From Cellulophaga sp. HaHa_2_95 (GTDB lineage Bacteria; Bacteroidota; Bacteroidia; Flavobacteriales; Flavobacteriaceae), in contig NZ_CP058988.1 of the NCBI RefSeq assembly GCF_019278565.1, forward strand, positions 4,474,801 through 4,538,800: a stretch of 64,000 nt of DNA. Direction: 5' to 3'. The notes under the pieces are model-generated. The model saw nothing but the letters and a program-made list of their open reading frames with translations. It had not been told where the DNA came from and made no database searches. The translations under genes and the position numbers were made by a program. This document shows, one piece after another, positions 8,610-17,785 of this stretch; the stretch's first letter is position 1; each line of letters opens with the position of its first letter.

Positions 8610-8975
8610 ATGCAACTTTCAAAATCAGAAGAGGAATTAATGAATATACTATGGAAGCAGAAAACCGCTCTCATGAAAGATTTGTTAGCATCTTATGAGG
8701 ACCCCAAACCTGCCACCACTACCATAGCCACACTGCTAAAAAGAATGACAGATAAAGGGTTTATAGCCTATAAAACATTTGGTAGGTCAAGAGAGTATTA
8801 TCCCCTAGTAAAAAAGAAAGATTATTTCTCAAAGCATGTAAACGGACTCATAAAGAACTTTTTTAATGATAGTGCTAGTCAGTTTGCCTCTTTTTTTACG
8901 CAAGAAACAGAACTTACCAAAGAGGAATTAGAAGATTTGAAAACCTTAATAGACCGCGAACTTAAAAAGAAGTAA
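8610..8975 (+). CDS. BlaI/MecI/CopY-family repressor (pair 1)
   Basis: 121 aa winged-helix repressor. Residues 1-75 carry the family fold (SKSEEELMNILWKQKTALMK, then PATTTIATLLKRMTDKGFI). The C-terminal half is the dimerisation and cleavage region. It is expected to repress its own operon through the TACAnnTGTA repeats just upstream until the BlaR partner inactivates it. Two bases separate it from the blaR gene. In Bacteroidota such pairs usually do not control beta-lactamase, and none is present here, so the signal and further targets are unknown. Confidence 0.92.
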   Translation: MQLSKSEEELMNILWKQKTALMKDLLASYEDPKPATTTIATLLKRMTDKGFIAYKTFGRSREYYPLVKKKDYFSKHVNGLIKNFFNDSASQFASFFTQETELTKEELEDLKTLIDRELKKK

Positions 8976-8977
8976 TT

Positions 8978-10867
8978 ATGGGGCTATATCTTATAAAAGT
9001 AACAACATGCTTAGCCATCTTTATTGTTTTCTACAAACTAGTATTAGAAAATGAAAGCATGCACACTTTCAAACGGTTTTATTTAATCAGTTCGCTGATT
9101 GCTGCTTCATTAATACCTGCTATATTATTTACAGAATACATATACATAACTCCAGAACCTGTCCTGAATATATATGTATCAGAAATCAATTCAGACGAAA
9201 TACCTGCGTTTTCTCAAAAAACAGATTATTTAACACCTACACTTTGGACAATTTACGGACTTGGCGTCTTAATTTTTGGTTGTAAATTTTGTAGCAACCT
9301 ATTCAAAATAAGTATCTGCATAAGAAGAAACCCTAAAATTAACTATGACCGTAGTATTCATGTATTGTTAGAAGAAAGACTATCACCACACACGTTCTTC
9401 AATTTTATTTTTCTAAACAAACAAAAATTTGAAGCCCATGAAATCCCTGAAGAAGTACTATTACACGAACAAGCACATGCAGTACAAAAGCACAGTTTAG
9501 ATGTACTCTTCATAGAATTAATGCAAGTCATTTTATGGTTTAATCCATTCATTTATTTTTTCAAAATGGCTATCAAACTAAATCACGAATTTCTAGCAGA
9601 CCAAGCAGTACTACAAAAAGGTGCTGAATTATCAAATTACCAAAAAATATTATTGGCATTCTCATCAAATGCTACAGAAACCCAATTGGCAAATGCCATT
9701 AATTATTCATCAATCAAAAAACGATTTACAATCATGAAAAAAACAACATCAAAAAAAGCCATTTGGCTCCGCAGTTTATTAGTATTACCTCTTTTAACCC
9801 TTGTTCTCTATGGTTTTAGTGAAACTCAAATTAAACAAATCAATATAACTAAGGATTCAGTAGAAATTAAAAGTCAAGAAAAAAATGAATCACACAAAAG
9901 ACATCTAATCGTTCCAACAGCACCTACCGAAAAGAATCTAAATGAGTGGAAAAATGGAAATAAGTTTTCTATTTGGATTAATGGAGCATCTGTAAACAAC
10001 TCTCAATTAGAAAAATATAAAGCTTCTGATTTTTACCATTATATTTCACGTTTCATATATGATAATGCACGAAGCAAACATTACCCTCAACCCTATCATG
10101 TCCATGTGTATACTAAAAGCGCTTTTAATGAACAGTTTACTACAAATGACAGAGAAATAAATATTCTAATTAATAAAGACGGTCAATTTTTGATTCAAAA
10201 TGAACTAGTTTCTGCACCTGATTTAAAACGACACCTATACATGTTAAATACAGACCTTTCAAAAGAAGAGAAATCTAACCAAGTTAGCGCATTAATACAT
10301 ATTAGCCCCAATGCACCAAGACAAGCGGTTAATAACGTAGCTACAATTTTAGAAGAATACGGTTGTGCTACAATTGATATTGTTGAAAAAAAAGAACAGC
10401 AAGACGGTGCAACGAAAACGCAACTAACAGCATACAATAAATTAGCCAGGAAGTACAATGGTATGGATGCATCTACCATGCGAATTAAAAAAGGAGAAGT
10501 AGACCGTATGGAATATCTCTATAGTATCATGACCGACAAACAAAAAAAGAGCGCAGAAGCTTTTCCTGAATTACCACCGCTGCCAGAACCACCAATGCCG
10601 CCTTCAACCCAAAGGGTTGGTAAAGGCGAGGTTAGTGCGATTCCAGCACCACCAACACCACCAAAAACACCAAAGAGTCCGTTAGACCACGTTCTTGAAA
10701 TGGCTAAAAAAGATGCCAACTTCTACTATGAAGGAAAATCAATAACTTCAGATGAAGCTATTGATTTAATCAAAAACAATAATAATTTAAACATAGATAC
10801 TAGAAATACGGGAAGTAAAAACCCTACCGTAAAAATTACAAAAGAGCCCATTGTCATTAAAAACTAG
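8978..10867 (+). CDS. BlaR1-like M56 membrane metallopeptidase (pair 1)
   Basis: 629 aa. Several N-terminal membrane helices (about 1-20, 33-52, 88-105) flank a cytosolic M56 peptidase with zinc motif HEQAH (163-167) and downstream NHEFLADQAV. A further helix follows at about 265-282, then a large periplasmic part of about 345 residues. That part has no TonB C-terminal domain, unlike pair 2, but holds a Pro-rich segment (PELPPLPEPPMPPS) and a KTPKSPLDH stretch. It has no penicillin-binding domain, so it probably senses something other than a beta-lactam. It likely cleaves the BlaI encoded 2 bp upstream. Confidence 0.88.
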   Translation: MGLYLIKVTTCLAIFIVFYKLVLENESMHTFKRFYLISSLIAASLIPAILFTEYIYITPEPVLNIYVSEINSDEIPAFSQKTDYLTPTLWTIYGLGVLIFGCKFCSNLFKISICIRRNPKINYDRSIHVLLEERLSPHTFFNFIFLNKQKFEAHEIPEEVLLHEQAHAVQKHSLDVLFIELMQVILWFNPFIYFFKMAIKLNHEFLADQAVLQKGAELSNYQKILLAFSSNATETQLANAINYSSIKKRFTIMKKTTSKKAIWLRSLLVLPLLTLVLYGFSETQIKQINITKDSVEIKSQEKNESHKRHLIVPTAPTEKNLNEWKNGNKFSIWINGASVNNSQLEKYKASDFYHYISRFIYDNARSKHYPQPYHVHVYTKSAFNEQFTTNDREINILINKDGQFLIQNELVSAPDLKRHLYMLNTDLSKEEKSNQVSALIHISPNAPRQAVNNVATILEEYGCATIDIVEKKEQQDGATKTQLTAYNKLARKYNGMDASTMRIKKGEVDRMEYLYSIMTDKQKKSAEAFPELPPLPEPPMPPSTQRVGKGEVSAIPAPPTPPKTPKSPLDHVLEMAKKDANFYYEGKSITSDEAIDLIKNNNNLNIDTRNTGSKNPTVKITKEPIVIKN

Positions 10868-10880
10868 AAATATTGATTCC

Positions 10881-10910
10881 AAAAAAATCCTCCTAAATGG
10901 AGGTTTTTTT
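10881..10910 (+). terminator. Rho-independent terminator of the blaI-blaR operon
   Basis: AAAAAAATCCTCC-TAAAT-GGAGGTTTTTTT, a clean stem with a T-run, 13 bp after the stop codon. Confidence 0.85.
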
Positions 10911-11022
10911 ATATTTAAAATATTCCGGATGAAACGCCTTCAGTTCGATAGCGCTAGTTTAACATAATTTTTCAAATAGAATTTGTACATTAGTTACTCA
11001 TCAATCAAAAATCAAATTAATT

Positions 11023-12123
11023 ATGTTACAACGTTTTTTTATCCTGTGCTCAGGAGCCGATTCTGAAATACTGGCCGAATGTTCTCAGGGAGAACGCAAT
11101 AAATATGCAGGAATAGGGGCGACGGTATTTTTTACCGCCGTAATGGCATTTATTGCTAGCAGCTATGCTTTATACACTGTATTTGACAATGTCTATACTG
11201 CTGCTTTCTTCGGATTCGTGTGGGGATTACTAATCTTTAACTTGGATCGCTTTATAGTTTCTACTATTAAAAAAAGAGATAAGTTTAGTAGTGAGCTCTT
11301 GCAAGCAACACCGCGAATTATTTTGGCCGTCATTATTGCCGTTGTAATCTCTAAGCCGCTAGAAATGAAAATTTTTGAGAAGGAAATTAATCAGGTTTTA
11401 TTAGCTCAAAAGAATGAACTTACCTTAGCCAACAAAGATCAAATTGCGTTGCAGTACAATCCTAGTATTGATGCCTTACATAAAGACATTGAAGCCTTAA
11501 AAACAGAAATTACAAATCAAGAAGCAGAAACTAATGCCTTGTATGACACTTACATTTCTGAAGCGGAAGGGACGGCAGGAACAAAACTTTTAGGAAAAGG
11601 CCCAGTATACGCCGAAAAAAGAGATAAGCATGATGCAGCACTAAAAGAACTCAGAGAACTAAAGGAGACTAATGCTGTTAAAATTACTGGAATAGAATCT
11701 CAGATAACCGCGCTCCAAACAGAGTATACCACTTCGGTAACAAATTCTCAGCCTATTATTGATGGTTTTGATGGCCTAATGGCTAGAATTACCGCATTAA
11801 ACAAACTACCGTGGCTACCATCATTCTTTATTTTTTTACTTTTTCTTGCTATAGAAACTTCGCCTATCATTGCAAAACTTCTATCACCTAAAGGTACTTA
11901 TGATTATAAATTAGAAGAAGAGGAAAGTGTTATTAAATCTTGGGTGACTCAAAAAGTGAAGCAACGCGATTTACTTGTGGCTACCGATGAATCATTAAAT
12001 AACAAAATTTATGCAGACCTCGCTGAGGAACAAGCCATCTACGATTACAAAAAACAAAAAGTAGAAGAATTACTTAAACTACAAGCAGATTCATTTCACA
12101 AGCTTCAAATGAAAAATCTTTAG
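11023..12123 (+). CDS. DUF4407 membrane protein
   Basis: 366 aa. Two or three N-terminal membrane helices (about 25-80 and 103-120) and one late helix (about 268-285, LPSFFIFLLFLAIETSPI) frame a long coiled-coil-rich stretch at about 130-255, with many Glu/Lys heptads. A charged helical tail follows. The topology places the coiled coil on the opposite side of the membrane to the tail, or within a hairpin. The family has no assigned function. Monocistronic, convergent with the YdjM-like gene. Confidence 0.85.
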   Translation: MLQRFFILCSGADSEILAECSQGERNKYAGIGATVFFTAVMAFIASSYALYTVFDNVYTAAFFGFVWGLLIFNLDRFIVSTIKKRDKFSSELLQATPRIILAVIIAVVISKPLEMKIFEKEINQVLLAQKNELTLANKDQIALQYNPSIDALHKDIEALKTEITNQEAETNALYDTYISEAEGTAGTKLLGKGPVYAEKRDKHDAALKELRELKETNAVKITGIESQITALQTEYTTSVTNSQPIIDGFDGLMARITALNKLPWLPSFFIFLLFLAIETSPIIAKLLSPKGTYDYKLEEEESVIKSWVTQKVKQRDLLVATDESLNNKIYADLAEEQAIYDYKKQKVEELLKLQADSFHKLQMKNL

Positions 12124-12156
12124 TAGTGTATGATTGTCGGTATGACCACACCTAAA

Positions 12157-13158
12157 TTAGTTCCCTAAAATTCGGTTCCAAAGCTCCTGCAATAACTTTT
12201 TAGCATCCCCCACATTTTTGGGGGTTTCTTTTATTTCCAAATCCCCCTCTTTATTCGTAAGTTGATATTTGAACGCAAAATCTTGTTCCTTAGGATCCAT
12301 GCTCATTAAACCAAATCTGAGGTCATTGAAAAATAATTGTCCATTATCCGTTGTTATAATATACCATCCTTCTGCGATACGCTCTAAACGATTTACTTTA
12401 TCATTATTCTTTAAATCTCCTAATAGCTCATGGTGTTTTGGATAAGATTCAAAAGAGATGGGCTTTGTATCAAAAAAAGAATAATTGGCAATTAAATAAG
12501 CTTCCTCAGTATCCACGTTTGCAGTCCAAAGTATCGTATTAAACGGACTAGGCCTTGTATCTATCTCTAGATAAGAAATACCTTGATCTTCTAAAGCTGT
12601 TGTAAATTTCTGATAGGTCACTGCTTTTAACACCAGCGATAGCAACAAATAGGCGGAACTAATGATTAATCCCCAGTTATTGTACTTTCTACGTTTTACA
12701 GAAGTTCTTTTTTGAAACATAGCCAATACCAACAATACTAAAAAAGGGAGGGTATATAAAGGATCTATAACAAATATATTCTGGAACGCTAAACGGGTTT
12801 TAAACGGCCAGAATAGTTGTGTACCCCAGGTTGTAAAAGAATCTAAAATAGGATGCGTAAATAGCCCCCAAAACATTAACCAAGACCATTCTTTCCAGCT
12901 TGCTTCTTTCTTAGGCAATAGTTTAAAAACTAACCACCCGAAGACGGGAGCAAATAGTATTGAAAAAAAGATAGAATGGCTAAACCCACGGTGCCATTCT
13001 ATAGCAGAAATCGTATCTGTAAAAAAACGTGTAAATACATCTAGGTCTGGAATAGTGCCCGCAATTGCTCCAAAAAGCATGGCTTTATTGCCTACTTTCT
13101 TTCCTAAAACAGCTTCTCCTACCGCAGCACCTAATACTATTTGCGTTAATGAATCCAT
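12157..13158 (-). CDS. YdjM/DUF457-type membrane-bound metal-dependent hydrolase
   Basis: 333 aa inner-membrane protein. The N-terminal half holds the family's His/Asp motifs: MDSLTQIVLGAAVGE, PDLDVF, WHRGFSHS (around 56-63) and a later THPILDSFTTWG. About five membrane helices lie in residues 1-175. The C-terminal half is soluble (LDQ...TRPSPFNTILW) as in many Bacteroidota members. The substrate is not known. It follows the MutS-like gene by 12 bp and is probably co-transcribed with it. Confidence 0.85.
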   Translation of the reverse strand: MDSLTQIVLGAAVGEAVLGKKVGNKAMLFGAIAGTIPDLDVFTRFFTDTISAIEWHRGFSHSIFFSILFAPVFGWLVFKLLPKKEASWKEWSWLMFWGLFTHPILDSFTTWGTQLFWPFKTRLAFQNIFVIDPLYTLPFLVLLVLAMFQKRTSVKRRKYNNWGLIISSAYLLLSLVLKAVTYQKFTTALEDQGISYLEIDTRPSPFNTILWTANVDTEEAYLIANYSFFDTKPISFESYPKHHELLGDLKNNDKVNRLERIAEGWYIITTDNGQLFFNDLRFGLMSMDPKEQDFAFKYQLTNKEGDLEIKETPKNVGDAKKLLQELWNRILGN

Positions 13159-13170
13159 ATAAACTTACAG

Positions 13171-14943
13171 TTAGTCTACAATTTGCATTTTCTTTAATAA
13201 AAAAGAAGCATTCATATTCTGGCAAATTCCGTCTTTAAATTTATAATCAAAGTGTAATTCATCGGCTATGATTTCGGCATCAAAATAATGATTCTCCACT
13301 TGTGGCAAATCATTAGCAGCTTCACACAAACTTAAATCATGCGTAGCGATAATTCCTGTAGCTTTTCCTCCAATAAGTTTTTCCACAAATTTTCGAGACC
13401 CTATAGCTTTATCGGTACTATTGGTACCCTTTAAAATTTCATCTAGTACAATAAAATAGCGATCTGTTTTAATTTCATCTACAATAAACCTGAGCCTTTT
13501 TAATTCTGAAAAGAAATAAGACTCGTCATCTGTTAAAGAATCTGTAGTACGCATACTGGTAATTAACTTAATAGGAGTGTAGGTAACTGACTTTGCACAT
13601 AAAGGCAAACCAACATTGGCCATAACTATTTGTAATGATACTGTTCTTAAAAATGTACTCTTACCGGCCATATTAGCTCCCGTGATAATAAAGAATTGTT
13701 CTCTAGCAATATGGATATCATTTAAAACACTTTTTTCAGGATTTAAAAGTGGATGCCCCGCTTCTACTGATTCTAAGATGACATCTGAAGCTACTAACCT
13801 AGGGTATTTATATTTTGGATGATTAAAAGCAAAATTTGCTAAACTATTATAGGCATCAAAAAAGGCAATAGTATCAAACCAAGTTTCAATTTTTGCCCCG
13901 TTCTTAGTAATCCAAGATTCAATTTTAAAAGATTGATAAATATCCCATAGCATGAGTCCATTTGCAAACACCCCGAATAACATATTATTACGCTGATCTA
14001 ATGCATCTAAAATTTTAGAAAACTCTTTAAGAATAGCTGATGTTTTCTCGGCCTCATTTAAAATGGCGGCACGTTTCTCTTTTAATAAGGTAGTCTTGAA
14101 TTCTACCTTTTCTATTTCTAGAATAAGTTTTTGATATTGATGAAATGTGGTCTGAATCTTACCGGTATCATTAGACAATTTATTTATAGACTTCACATAA
14201 AACCCAGAAATAATAAGTCCCACTACAAAAGCAGCCAGTACTACAAAAAATGAGAAAGGAATTATAAAATACCCTAAAATGGCTACAATTGAGATACCCC
14301 AAAAAATATAAGGCAAATATTTCATGAATTTAGGGAGAAAACGTTGGTATTCATTAACCCAAGCTATAATTGCCTGGTAAGATGTTTCTGTTTTCACCAA
14401 AGACGCTACTGCTGTGAATTCTTGACGCCAATTTGGTAATTGAGAAAGTTCTTTTATAGCTTGTTGCTTTTCTTCTATACCTATAATTTCATTAGCCACA
14501 AATAAAGAAGCTAAGCGCTCACTACCTTGAGGTAATACCGTTCTATTTAAATATTGGTAAAAAGAACCTTTACCAAATAAATCTATATCCTGACTAAAAT
14601 AATGCAACGGATCTTTAAACTCACTCCCATCTGGCTGTTCATGAAAATCCCGATCTAGTATTTTAATTTCTGTCTCGTTGATATGTAAAAGTGCTAAAAT
14701 TTTATCACGTTTATACTGTAAATTAGTATGCCTAGAAACGATGACCAGAAACAATACAATTGAAAATAATACAATGGCTATAACTGTTTTTGGAGTATCA
14801 TAAAATAAGGTGATCCCCACAATCATAAGTACAAAAACCACTAATCTTACGATACTTGATTGCAATAATTGAGATTTAATACCAGAAAGCTGCTTGTTTA
14901 GCCCTGTAATTTTATCAGAATAGAATGACTTTAAACCTTGCAT
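13171..14943 (-). CDS. Membrane-anchored MutS-family ATPase
   Basis: 590 aa. The C-terminal quarter is a MutS ATPase: Walker A GANMAGKST (422-430), Walker B FIVLDEILKGTNSTDK, and ATHDLS. The mismatch-recognition and connector domains of MutS are missing. The N-terminal half instead carries about four membrane helices (31-47, 53-70, 210-228, 232-250) and a MutS-III-like helical lever. It is therefore not the mismatch-repair MutS, but one of the short MutS-like proteins common in Bacteroidota whose role is unknown. It is first in a two-gene unit with the YdjM-like hydrolase. Confidence 0.88.
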   Translation of the reverse strand: MQGLKSFYSDKITGLNKQLSGIKSQLLQSSIVRLVVFVLMIVGITLFYDTPKTVIAIVLFSIVLFLVIVSRHTNLQYKRDKILALLHINETEIKILDRDFHEQPDGSEFKDPLHYFSQDIDLFGKGSFYQYLNRTVLPQGSERLASLFVANEIIGIEEKQQAIKELSQLPNWRQEFTAVASLVKTETSYQAIIAWVNEYQRFLPKFMKYLPYIFWGISIVAILGYFIIPFSFFVVLAAFVVGLIISGFYVKSINKLSNDTGKIQTTFHQYQKLILEIEKVEFKTTLLKEKRAAILNEAEKTSAILKEFSKILDALDQRNNMLFGVFANGLMLWDIYQSFKIESWITKNGAKIETWFDTIAFFDAYNSLANFAFNHPKYKYPRLVASDVILESVEAGHPLLNPEKSVLNDIHIAREQFFIITGANMAGKSTFLRTVSLQIVMANVGLPLCAKSVTYTPIKLITSMRTTDSLTDDESYFFSELKRLRFIVDEIKTDRYFIVLDEILKGTNSTDKAIGSRKFVEKLIGGKATGIIATHDLSLCEAANDLPQVENHYFDAEIIADELHFDYKFKDGICQNMNASFLLKKMQIVD

Positions 14944-14989
14944 TTAAAAAAATATAAAATGAAACACAAAGATAGGCTATATTCAAAAA

Positions 14990-15015
14990 TAAAAAAGACC
15001 AGCTTTCGCTGGTCT
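14990..15015 (-). terminator. Rho-independent terminator of the ruvC-hemW run
   Basis: Minus strand reads AGACCAGC-GAAA-GCTGGTCT followed by TTTTTTATTTTT. It lies about 200 bp after the last gene of the eight-gene minus-strand run and before the MutS-like gene. Confidence 0.85.
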
Positions 15016-15031
15016 AATCACCTATAGTGCT

Positions 15032-15042
15032 CGGGGGGAACT
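15032..15042 (-). other. C-rich element AGTTCCCCCCG upstream of a terminator (copy 1)
   Basis: The plus strand reads CGGGGGGAACT, striking in this AT-rich DNA. The same 11-mer occurs at 60404-60414. Both lie on the minus strand after the last gene of a unit and before a strong terminator. A function as part of a 3'-UTR-derived small RNA is inference. Confidence 0.4.
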
Positions 15043-15209
15043 AGCTACAAGTAAGATTTGGAATTTCTTATATATTTTTAGTGTTTTGCTTCATAACTGA
15101 TGTAAAGGTATTGAAGCACTACTCCTAAAATTTTGAAAAACCGACCAATATCTTATGAAGTGTAGACGAACAGCAAATATCTGTAGATAAACGTTTTTGC
15201 AGGATACCT

Positions 15210-15569
15210 TTATTCAAAGGAATCCAACGCTTGTTTTAGCTTTTTAGTAAACTTAGCAACGACCAGATCGTAGGAATGATCAATAAGTTCTATTGTTAGT
15301 TTTGGGGGAACACGCTCAAGAAGCAAGGTGTTCCAATGTATTTTACTCATATGATATCCAGGAATAATTGTCCCATCATATTCTTCCCGTAATTCAAGTG
15401 CCCTATCTGGGTCACATTTTAAGTTAGCTTGTGCAGGCAACCGCTTTAAAGATGATAAGGCAAACATTTTACCCATCACTTTAAAGACCAAAGTATCCTC
15501 GTCAAAAGGGAATTCTTCTGTAACTCCCTTTTTAGCCATACAATATTCCCTAAATACTTCAATATTCAT
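15210..15569 (-). CDS. MmcQ/YjbR family protein
   Basis: 119 aa, the usual size. It has the family's start (MNIEVFREYCMAKKGVTEEFPF), central FKVMGKMFALSSL and KCDPDRALELREEY, and the end motif HWNTLLLE...DHSYDLVVAKF. The fold is CyaY-like; DNA binding has been proposed for the family. It is the last gene of the minus-strand run, 49 bp after the Dabb gene. Confidence 0.9.
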   Translation of the reverse strand: MNIEVFREYCMAKKGVTEEFPFDEDTLVFKVMGKMFALSSLKRLPAQANLKCDPDRALELREEYDGTIIPGYHMSKIHWNTLLLERVPPKLTIELIDHSYDLVVAKFTKKLKQALDSFE

Positions 15570-15618
15570 GACTACAGTGTTTTAAAGAATAAAAAAAAAA
15601 ACTTCGCTGAAGGTTATT

Positions 15619-16026
15619 TTAAAGATCTATATCTTTAGAATCATAGACAATCACTTTATCCCACAATTTACTAGACTCTTCTATAAATAATAAATGAGGT
15701 GCTTCTTTTTGATACGCCGCTTGTGCTTCTGCAGACTCAAAAGTTACAATTAGGGAATATGTAAAAGAACCGTCTACCACCTCTCTACTAGCTCTTGGTG
15801 GTTTTCCTATGAACTTTGTCTTAGCATATTCAGAATGGTCTAAAAACTTACGTAAAGAAGTTTCGAAGGCCTTACAATCTTCTTCACTGTCTGGATTATT
15901 TAACCAAAAGAAAACGGTATGTGCAAAATTAGAATCAAATGTGTCCATTGTTGTTGCTGTTTGTGCGTGGGTAAAGAATGAAAATACTAAAAATATGCTA
16001 AGTGCAAAAGTGTGTTTTAATTTCAT
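15619..16026 (-). CDS. Exported Dabb (stress-responsive A/B barrel) domain protein
   Basis: 135 aa. Residues 1-21 form a signal peptide ending in THAQ. Residues about 33-130 resemble a Dabb ferredoxin-like barrel (FAHTVFFWLNNPDSEEDC, SLIVTFESAEAQAAYQ, HLLFIEE). A secreted form is less common than the cytosolic one. The start ATG overlaps the stop of the DUF4230 gene by 4 bp (ATGA), pointing to translational coupling. Confidence 0.8.
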   Translation of the reverse strand: MKLKHTFALSIFLVFSFFTHAQTATTMDTFDSNFAHTVFFWLNNPDSEEDCKAFETSLRKFLDHSEYAKTKFIGKPPRASREVVDGSFTYSLIVTFESAEAQAAYQKEAPHLLFIEESSKLWDKVIVYDSKDIDL

Positions 16027-16673
16027 GACTCTAAAAATCTAGTTAATTTACTTTTTCGTTCTGATAATTGTTCTTTCGCATCAATTTTTAATGCGGTATA
16101 ATCTAATTTCCAACCGATGGTTTCTACTATAGATTCTATTAATAGTATAGCTTCTAAAGCTTCACTACGGGCGGTATCCATCAAACCACTTTCTGGAATT
16201 TTATCTCGGATATGCTGTTTTACCTCTTGATTTAAAACCGTAAGATCGTCTGGTGTAAATGAATTAAACATTCCATTTTTAATATCATAGAAATCTAATT
16301 CTGGTTCTATCGAGAGTATCTCTGGTTCTGGAAAACTTTTGAGTAATATAGTTTTTCGTTCCGTATCCGCATTCAATATTAATTTCTTTAAATCGTACCC
16401 TATTTGAGCTTTTGCATTAATTACGATTAAAGCTTTCTTCTTACTAGAAACAAGACTTAAAAAACGTTCTTTTGTATTCTCATACCTATAAATTTCTGCA
16501 AAATCGCCTTCCACGGTAATCAGCTTACAAACACTTTTAATTTTTTCTAATAACACATGCGATTGGACTTCCGTAAGCTCTTTACTCTTCTTTTTTCGGA
16601 ATAAACTAAACAACCAATACGTTGCAATAGCTCCTAAAATGAGCCCTAATATAGTGTCAAAAATATTATCCAT
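16023..16673 (-). CDS. DUF4230 membrane-anchored protein
   Basis: 216 aa. One N-terminal membrane helix (ILGLILGAIATYWLFSLF, about 8-25), a basic patch, then the DUF4230 domain with VEGDFAEIYRYEN, KALIVINAKAQIGYDL and FPEPEILSIEPELDFYDIKNG. The function is unknown. It directly abuts the DUF4260 gene (0 bp) and overlaps the Dabb gene by 4 bp, so all are one transcript. Confidence 0.85.
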   Translation of the reverse strand: MDNIFDTILGLILGAIATYWLFSLFRKKKSKELTEVQSHVLLEKIKSVCKLITVEGDFAEIYRYENTKERFLSLVSSKKKALIVINAKAQIGYDLKKLILNADTERKTILLKSFPEPEILSIEPELDFYDIKNGMFNSFTPDDLTVLNQEVKQHIRDKIPESGLMDTARSEALEAILLIESIVETIGWKLDYTALKIDAKEQLSERKSKLTRFLES

Positions 16674-17024
16674 TTATTTTCCAATTTCACCCAAATGAGT
16701 GTATTTAAATCCCTTTTCATATTTTAAACCATAACCAAAAACACGATCCATGGCAGCATGAGAAAACAATATCACTCCCGCTAATTGCCAAGAAGGTATG
16801 GCAAGGTAAATACCTAGTATATATATGGCAACGGCTATTCCTTTATGATGAAAAACATTATAGGACATTGCTCCTATTTTGCTACCAAACAAATAACCTA
16901 TCATGCCAAAGTCTGGGGTTAATATTAATAATAAAAACCACCACCATTGATAATTAAGAAGGCTAAAAAGGTAAATACCTAATACCAGCATAGCCATTTC
17001 TTCAACTTTTATTGTGCTCTTCAT
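16674..17024 (-). CDS. DUF4260 small membrane protein
   Basis: 116 aa with about three or four membrane helices. It carries the family signatures LTPDFGMIGYL, GAMSYNVFHHK, and the ending HAAMDRVFGYGLKYEKGFKYTHLG. The function is unknown. Its ATG overlaps the stop codon of the cyclase gene by one base. Confidence 0.85.
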   Translation of the reverse strand: MKSTIKVEEMAMLVLGIYLFSLLNYQWWWFLLLILTPDFGMIGYLFGSKIGAMSYNVFHHKGIAVAIYILGIYLAIPSWQLAGVILFSHAAMDRVFGYGLKYEKGFKYTHLGEIGK

Positions 17025-17773
17025 TACTCCTCTATTTTAAACAGCACGGGTCTACTAGGACTTGCATCATTCTCAAAAGGTGCCACTTGAAGATTTAAAA
17101 AGTACAAGCCGTCTCTAATGGTATTAGCCACAAAAACAAATTCTGTTATCGTTGCATGCTTGCGCACAAGACCATTGGTATTCCAAAAAGCATTGTGCCC
17201 TAATAGCGCCCCTCCGCCTTTTTCTTTATCTATCGATGGCAAATCTACTAACAAATGATTAACACCTAATTCTACAAGATAGTTCACTGCTTCTTCTAGC
17301 AAATATGGAGGATTAGAATTAGAATATTGTCTGTTTAATTTTTCTTTTAAATTAGGTAATGTTCTAATTACCAGAGCATCTCCTTTGAAACCTTTTAAGG
17401 CGTATTGCAACTGCTTTTTAGAGATGACAAAGTCTTCATTTTGTTTTTCTGGAGCAATTGTGACTACCGATGCTAAAAAGAAGAAAGCTTTTAAATTCTG
17501 ATTTACAGAATGAAACTCTGCTGTAATATGCCCTACACATTCTGTATGCGTTCCATGTGCATGCGGATTAAACCAAATATCATTAAAATTGGTCGATGCA
17601 CCTTCAGTTACTTTCCCCACAAACTCGCCCTCCGTATGTGGTGTTATTTTTGGTGGCTGAGTATACCATGCATTTACATTGGTAATTTCTCCCCGAAGTG
17701 GAATTGAGATATCTAAAGGTTTAGAAAAATCTATGGAATACGATTCTTTTTTATGTGTAATTATAGCTTTCAA
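17024..17773 (-). CDS. Cyclase family protein (kynurenine-formamidase-like)
   Basis: 249 aa metal-dependent hydrolase of the cyclase/KynB superfamily. The metal motif appears as NPHAHGTHTECVGH (near residues 73-86), where the classic HxGTHxD has Glu in place of the last Asp. This is seen in a Bacteroidota branch, so the substrate may differ from formylkynurenine. A further motif is LLVDLPSIDKEKGG. The only in-frame start is TTG (17771-17773), 12 bp after hemW; an upstream stop in frame excludes a longer form. No kynurenine pathway genes are nearby. Confidence 0.85.
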   Translation of the reverse strand: MKAIITHKKESYSIDFSKPLDISIPLRGEITNVNAWYTQPPKITPHTEGEFVGKVTEGASTNFNDIWFNPHAHGTHTECVGHITAEFHSVNQNLKAFFFLASVVTIAPEKQNEDFVISKKQLQYALKGFKGDALVIRTLPNLKEKLNRQYSNSNPPYLLEEAVNYLVELGVNHLLVDLPSIDKEKGGGALLGHNAFWNTNGLVRKHATITEFVFVANTIRDGLYFLNLQVAPFENDASPSRPVLFKIEE

Positions 17774-17785
17774 AAATGGTCGTGT

